Positions 59,810 through 64,000 of a stretch of DNA of 64,000 bases are shown here, in pieces (position 1 is the stretch's first letter; each line of letters begins with the position of its first letter). Position numbers and translations under genes: made by a program. The DNA comes from Moorena producens 3L. Lineage in GTDB: Bacteria; Cyanobacteriota; Cyanobacteriia; Cyanobacteriales; Coleofasciculaceae. The stretch covers positions 120,251-184,250 of the forward strand of contig NZ_GL890973.1 in assembly GCF_000211815.1 (NCBI RefSeq), written 5' to 3'. The notes under the pieces are model-generated. The model searched no databases. It was not told where the DNA came from and was given only the letters and a program-made list of their open reading frames with translations.

Positions 59810-61872
59810 AGCTGCTATCTATTCAGCTATTTAATTTTCGTCAGTTTTATGGTAAGACTCCCGTGATTGTGTTAGCCAGTGGCGAGCAAAACACTACGAT
59901 TATTCATGGGAATAATGGTGCAGGTAAGACTACCATCCTGAATGCTTTTTCGTGGGTACTCTATGAAAAGTTTAGTGCTGCTTTTGCTTCAGAAGACCAA
60001 CTGCTGAATAAGCGAGCTCTTGCTGAAGCTCAGTTCAATAAACCAGTAGACTGTTGGGTAGAAGTGGCATTTGAACATAATAATAAACGCTACCAAGTCA
60101 AACGTCTATGTCGTACTTACAAAACTGAGTTAGGAGTCGATCAAGGTAACACAGAATTGTATCTCCAAATCGCTGGAGATGATGGACGCTGGTTATTACC
60201 TCAACAACTACCCGAGGATATCATTGGTCAAATTTTACCAGCTAGTTTGCACCAATACTTCTTTTTTGATGGGGAACGAATTGAGCAACTGGTACGCTCC
60301 GATAAAAAGTCAGAAGTTGCGGAAGCAACCAAGACCTTGCTAGGGGTAGAAGTTTTAAATCGCTCCATTAAACATTTAAGGGAAGCGAAAAAAACCTTAG
60401 ACTATGAATTGTCTTTAATTGGCGACTCTGAAACTAAGCAATTGCTTAAACAACAGCGAAAATCGGAAAAGAAGAGCCAGAGTCTAATCAAGCGTCAAAG
60501 GGAAATCAAGCAGGAGTTAGAGGAGCAAGATGAGCTAAAGAAGATAATTGGTCAACGGTTATTAGAACTCGGTGGCGCTCAGGAGTTACAACAACTGCGG
60601 GATGAACTAGAAGCTAGAGAAAAGTTAATTAGAGAACAGCTAAAACAAAGCCAAAATATCTTGAAACGAGCTATATCAACTCGTGGCTATACGGTGCTGC
60701 TCTCAGAGGTAAGCTCAACTTTTCAAGAGATTGTCAAAGACTTAATAACGGAAAGAGGGGAATTACCTGTTGGGATTAAGCGGCAATTTGTTGGGGATTT
60801 ACTTAAACACAAGCGCTGTATCTGTGGTGTAGAATTAACTGAGGGAACTCATGCTCATCAGCAAGTAGCAGCCTGGATGGATAAAGCCGGAATGGCTGAA
60901 GTGGAAGAAACGGCAATTCGTATGGGTTCCCAGGTTGATGAAATTAACCAACAGGTGCCAGAATTTTGGCAGGATGTTGACCAACAACAAGATACTATTG
61001 CTCAGGGAAGAACTGAGCTTTCTAGAATTGAGACCCAACTAGATGATATCAAGAAAAAGTTACGTAACTTTCCCGATGAGGATATCAGTCATCTCCAACA
61101 ACAATTGGATGAGATAGATACTAGGATTCGGGAGCTAACCCTAGAGCAAGGAGGTAATCAACAACAAATTGAACAGTTGGATACAGACATTGACTTAAAG
61201 GATAAGCAGATTGCTAAGCACAAAATGAATGAAAGTAAGCAGGCGTTGATACAGCGACGGATTGCTGCTGCTCAAGATTCTATTGAACGGTTAATTGAAG
61301 TTAGGGAACGTTTAGAAACTCAGTTTCGGACTTCTTTGGAGAAGCGGGTCCAGGAGATATTTATCTCAATTTCCTTTACACCTTACATTCCTAAGTTGAG
61401 TGATAAGTATGAGTTAACCTTAGTAGAAAGTACTCTTGGGGAAGAAAACCTAGTTGCTGCGTCTACGGGAGAGAATCAGATTCTAAGTTTATCCTTTATC
61501 GGCGGAATTATTGACCGAGTTAGGGATTGGAGTCAAGAGCATTCTCTGATGGGACCCGATAGTAGTACTTTTCCTATTGTAATGGATTCTCCCTTTGGAA
61601 GCTTGGATGAAATCTATCGTCGGCGAATTGCTAATATCTTACCTAGACTGGCGAATCAATTAGTAGTTTTAGTGACTCAGACTCAGTGGCGAGGAGAAGT
61701 GGCTGATGAGATACTTCCTTTTCTTGGTAAAGAGTATGTGTTGACTTACAATTCTCCTAAGTCTGATTGTGAAGAAGATGTTATTGAGCTAGCTGGAAAT
61801 CGTTATGATTTGGTAAGGCGTAGTCCAAATCAGTTTGAATATACTGAGATTGTTGAGGTAGATTATGAGTAA
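59806..61872 (+). CDS. DndD/SMC-like AAA ATPase (688 aa)
   Basis: Walker A HGNNGAGKTT (residues 36-45), an FFFDGERIEQL block characteristic of DndD-like proteins, two long coiled-coil arms, a CIC hinge motif (RCICGVEL near 338) analogous to a zinc hook, an ABC signature STGENQILSLSFI, and Walker B/D-loop FPIVMDSPFGSLD (near 590). DndD proteins work in phosphorothioate DNA modification, but no dndB, C or E is present, so this more likely belongs to a stand-alone SMC-type system. Coupled upstream to an 82-aa protein; a PD-(D/E)XK-type gene follows 200 bp downstream. Confidence 0.9.
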   Translation: MKLLSIQLFNFRQFYGKTPVIVLASGEQNTTIIHGNNGAGKTTILNAFSWVLYEKFSAAFASEDQLLNKRALAEAQFNKPVDCWVEVAFEHNNKRYQVKRLCRTYKTELGVDQGNTELYLQIAGDDGRWLLPQQLPEDIIGQILPASLHQYFFFDGERIEQLVRSDKKSEVAEATKTLLGVEVLNRSIKHLREAKKTLDYELSLIGDSETKQLLKQQRKSEKKSQSLIKRQREIKQELEEQDELKKIIGQRLLELGGAQELQQLRDELEAREKLIREQLKQSQNILKRAISTRGYTVLLSEVSSTFQEIVKDLITERGELPVGIKRQFVGDLLKHKRCICGVELTEGTHAHQQVAAWMDKAGMAEVEETAIRMGSQVDEINQQVPEFWQDVDQQQDTIAQGRTELSRIETQLDDIKKKLRNFPDEDISHLQQQLDEIDTRIRELTLEQGGNQQQIEQLDTDIDLKDKQIAKHKMNESKQALIQRRIAAAQDSIERLIEVRERLETQFRTSLEKRVQEIFISISFTPYIPKLSDKYELTLVESTLGEENLVAASTGENQILSLSFIGGIIDRVRDWSQEHSLMGPDSSTFPIVMDSPFGSLDEIYRRRIANILPRLANQLVVLVTQTQWRGEVADEILPFLGKEYVLTYNSPKSDCEEDVIELAGNRYDLVRRSPNQFEYTEIVEVDYE

Positions 61873-61879
61873 CTATTCA

Positions 61880-62035
61880 GCTTATGCTTAGATGGGCAAA
61901 TTACCATAGTTTCAATACTCTCAATCTCGAATGATTAAATTCTCCTGTTCCAGATTTATTTTAAGCTGTTCGCGTAGGATGAGCTTTTAGCTCACGGCTG
62001 ACAGCTGACCACTGAATTCTTATGATAGTACCTCA
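61880..62035. repeat. Dispersed repeat, second copy of the block at 28163-28275
   Basis: Shared order of segments: CTTAGATGGGC, TTCAAT, AATCTCGAA(T), ATTAAATTCTCC, TTTATTTTAAGC, then GCTGAC-type units. Similarity is clear but diverged, and the two sites are 34 kb apart. Confidence 0.65.
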
Positions 62036-62072
62036 AAGGATTGATAACAGCTACATATAGCTAGCTAAAGCC

Positions 62073-62699
62073 ATGTCTTACAGTGAATTTACTCTAGATA
62101 CACTCAAACATCAATTTAACCTATCGATTCAAGAACGAGTTAACTTATTTGAATCAGTTGAACCAGTTACTCCTAGTCCTTTATTGAAAGAGATTTTAGA
62201 AGAAAACCTACCTCTAGGATTGGAAATCGATACGGAAAAAGCGCGCTCTGAATTGATTGTTGCTCCTATTTTAGTGGAAATTCGCAAGCAATTCAAGCGT
62301 CAAATCAGCCTTTTCTCTGGCACAGAGTTTACTATTGATAAAAGTAAAGGGCTAAACGGTAGGTGTGATTTTATCATTAGTCATTCTCCTGAACAGTTGG
62401 AGGTTACTGCTCCTATTGCTATTCTAGTAGAAGCCAAAAATGATAACCTTAAATCCGCTATCCCTCAGTGTATTGCTGAAATGGTTGCTGCTCAAATTTT
62501 TAATGAGCACAAAAATAATCCTATTCCGTTTATCTATGGTGGAGTCACAACTGGAAGCCTATGGAAATTTCTCAAATTAGTCAAAAATTCGGTTTATATT
62601 GAGTCAGAAGAACACTTTATTGGTAATTTAGATGCTCTGCTCGGTATTCTGTCACATATTATTAATAGCACTCGCCCTCAATCTGTTGCTGAAAGTTAG
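62073..62699 (+). CDS. Predicted PD-(D/E)XK nuclease-like protein (208 aa)
   Basis: Order of motifs: an acidic residue in ARSELIVAPILVEI, Asp in LNGRCDFIISH, then Glu-x-Lys in AILVEAKNDNLKSA, followed by a conserved-looking IPQCIAEMVAAQIFN helix and YGGVTTGSLWKFL. This is a restriction-endonuclease-like arrangement, and similar small proteins are frequent in cyanobacterial accessory DNA. Separated from the DndD-like gene by a repeat, so membership in that operon is uncertain. Confidence 0.75.
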   Translation: MSYSEFTLDTLKHQFNLSIQERVNLFESVEPVTPSPLLKEILEENLPLGLEIDTEKARSELIVAPILVEIRKQFKRQISLFSGTEFTIDKSKGLNGRCDFIISHSPEQLEVTAPIAILVEAKNDNLKSAIPQCIAEMVAAQIFNEHKNNPIPFIYGGVTTGSLWKFLKLVKNSVYIESEEHFIGNLDALLGILSHIINSTRPQSVAES

Positions 62700-63102
62700 T
62701 GATAATTTTGGGATAGTGGCAAGAAAAGTCGGTAAGTAAATAGACACTACATCAAGGGTTAAGCAATAATATTATTGGTCTAATTCTTATTGTTATGATT
62801 ATCGAAATAATTAAAATTTAGAATAACGTCGATAATTATGTATAATAAGGTTAATTGTTACAAGTAGTCAATATTATTGAAGTGACTAGGGTTGAGGCTT
62901 ACCTTACTGCTTATGTTGAATAATCTAAGGGGTAAATTATGCTATAATAGTGTAAGTTTTAACATGATATGACGTAAAACAAAGAACATAAGCTGTTCGC
63001 GTAGCGTGTGTGTAGCACATAAGCTGACGACTAAATGCTTACGATAGCACTAGAGCCCCTACTCATTGCACAATAGAATAGTTATTTGCTCTTTCCCCTA
63101 CT
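62700..63102. other. AT-rich intergenic region with one palindromic repeat
   Basis: No gene seen. The repeat GTTCGCGTAGCGTGTGTGTA at about 62995 is followed by a GCTGACGACTAAATGCTTA unit of the dispersed family. The promoter of tldD should lie near 63060. Confidence 0.6.
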
Positions 63103-64000
63103 ATGCCAATTGTCCTAACTGATACCAAAAACTTACTCTGTGACCTAATTGCTCAATATGGCTCCCGTGTCGATTACTTAGCTATTCGCTTAGAAGAAGC
63201 CGAAGGAACTAGCATTTTATTACGGGGTGACAAGATAGAAACCCTTAGTGAAGGTCTTTCTATCGGTGGACAAGTAAGAGCATGTTATAATGGAGGATGG
63301 GGTTTTTCGAGTTTTAACCAGCTTAGCGCTATTAAAGAACGAGTCGAAGACGCGATCGCAGCAGCTAGGATTGTGGGTAATCAAGAAACCACCCTTGCTC
63401 CCATTGAACCAAGACAGGATGTTTGTAAGTTACCCCTGACTGGTACAGACCCTAGACAAATTCCCTTGGCGCAGAAGAAAGCATTATGCGATCGCTACAA
63501 TCAAATTCTCAGAAGTTATGACAGTAGCATTGCTACCACTTCTGTCCGGTATGGGGATGTTAACCAGCGCATCATCATTGCTACTTCCGAAGGTACCTTG
63601 ATAGAGCAATCTTGGGCAGATCTGGAAATGCGTTTTGCTGCTACTGCTCGTAATGGCGATAGTGTCCATACTGGTAGAGAAACCATTGGCTCTCGCCAAG
63701 GCTATGACGACCTGACCAATCTTGATCAACAAGTCCATGGAGCAGCTCAACGTGCTGTAGATGCTCTATCCTTACCACCTGTAACTGGTGGTAATTATAC
63801 AGTAGTTATCGACCCCATCCTGACTGGTTTGTTTGTTCACGAAGCCTTTGGACACCTTTCTGAAGCCGACATGGCTTATGAAAATCCTGACTTACTAGAA
63901 GTGATGAGTATAGGGCGTCGTTTTGGCTCAAAGGAGTTGCAAATCTTTGATGGAGCTGCGACCCAAGGACACCGGGGTAGCTATTTCTACGATGATGAAG
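63103..64000 (+). CDS. tldD: TldD-family metalloprotease (3' end outside window)
   Basis: 299 codons are present from ATG 63103 to the edge; family members have about 460-490. The zinc motif HEAFGH (His246, Glu247, His251) and surrounding VIDPILTGLFVHEAFGHLSE are diagnostic of TldD, the catalytic partner of TldE/PmbA. The pair trims peptides, including microcin B17-type and other RiPP precursors, and clears unstructured polypeptides. A pmbA homologue often follows and would lie beyond the window. Confidence 0.95.
   Translation, partial: MPIVLTDTKNLLCDLIAQYGSRVDYLAIRLEEAEGTSILLRGDKIETLSEGLSIGGQVRACYNGGWGFSSFNQLSAIKERVEDAIAAARIVGNQETTLAPIEPRQDVCKLPLTGTDPRQIPLAQKKALCDRYNQILRSYDSSIATTSVRYGDVNQRIIIATSEGTLIEQSWADLEMRFAATARNGDSVHTGRETIGSRQGYDDLTNLDQQVHGAAQRAVDALSLPPVTGGNYTVVIDPILTGLFVHEAFGHLSEADMAYENPDLLEVMSIGRRFGSKELQIFDGAATQGHRGSYFYDDE

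Noticed and set aside
59806..61872. Complete Dnd phosphorothioation system
   Set aside because: Only a DndD-like ATPase is present; no cysteine desulfurase, dndC or dndE lies nearby.

Overview
The window comes from a filamentous cyanobacterium. The evidence is frequent GCGATCGC (HIP1-type) octamers, cyanobacterial families (DUF3082, a RemA-like protein beside gmk, HetZ/PatU, a cyanobacterial beta-CASP nuclease, a PEP-CTERM GDSL protein), a cyanobacterial-style NRPS with a TubC docking domain, and very many small palindromic intergenic repeats. Gene content and repeat load suggest a large, repeat-rich, non-heterocystous marine genome of the Moorena (Moorea)/Lyngbya type. That placement is inference and was not checked against a database.

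Layout. 1-6699 (-): an NRPS cut by the left window edge (TubC docking - C - A - PCP - C - A - PCP - C...), 2 nt behind a wrecked fatty acyl-AMP ligase gene (6702-7083). 7.1-10.7 kb is a gene graveyard: a cytosine-C5 methyltransferase remnant, a small unknown gene with a strong terminator-like hairpin, a 3' gene scrap, and an ISKra4-like element with 24-bp inverted repeats and a frameshifted transposase. 10.7-20.1 kb: a probable small-molecule cassette with a two-Rossmann methyltransferase (-), a long noncoding gap, then class III aminotransferase, zinc dehydrogenase, sugar-phosphate-type HAD phosphatase, second MDR dehydrogenase and glucokinase (all +), closed by an EamA exporter (-). The set fits an aminosugar or aminocyclitol route. 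20.1-22.3 kb: noncoding DNA with a 41-bp fragment copied from the cassette dehydrogenase, then a frameshifted TnpB element.

22.3-34.6 kb is mostly core: beta-CASP/MBL nuclease, tRNA-Cys(GCA), membrane-anchored pentapeptide protein, dynamin-like GTPase, aminodeoxychorismate synthase component I, DUF3082, guanylate kinase, RemA-like protein, RDD protein, a multi-pass membrane protein and a SpoIIM/DUF95 protein. 34.6-40.5 kb: a TnpB element lies between the SpoIIM gene and a DUF4129-DUF4350-MoxR-DUF58 operon (-). The transglutaminase-like partner usual for such operons lies 12 kb away at 52.3 kb and has lost its catalytic Cys and His. 40.6-52.3 kb: SRPBCC protein, a 57-codon gene with a strong Shine-Dalgarno, a solo IS605-type end/omega-RNA-like remnant, a second dynamin-like GTPase, a nucleotidyltransferase remnant, a recent tandem duplication of an Rpn-type nuclease gene, an SLH-GHL10 hydrolase, and hetZ-patU. 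A two-family minisatellite follows.

54.7-64 kb: AEC permease, a small ORF and an MvdD-like ATP-grasp ligase (possible graspetide pair), a secreted protein, a PEP-CTERM GDSL esterase, a possible defence unit (82-aa protein coupled to a DndD/SMC-like ATPase, then a PD-(D/E)XK-type protein), and tldD running off the right edge. Small palindromic repeats fill most intergenic gaps and in at least two places have become in-frame coding sequence (peptide VRVAWP).
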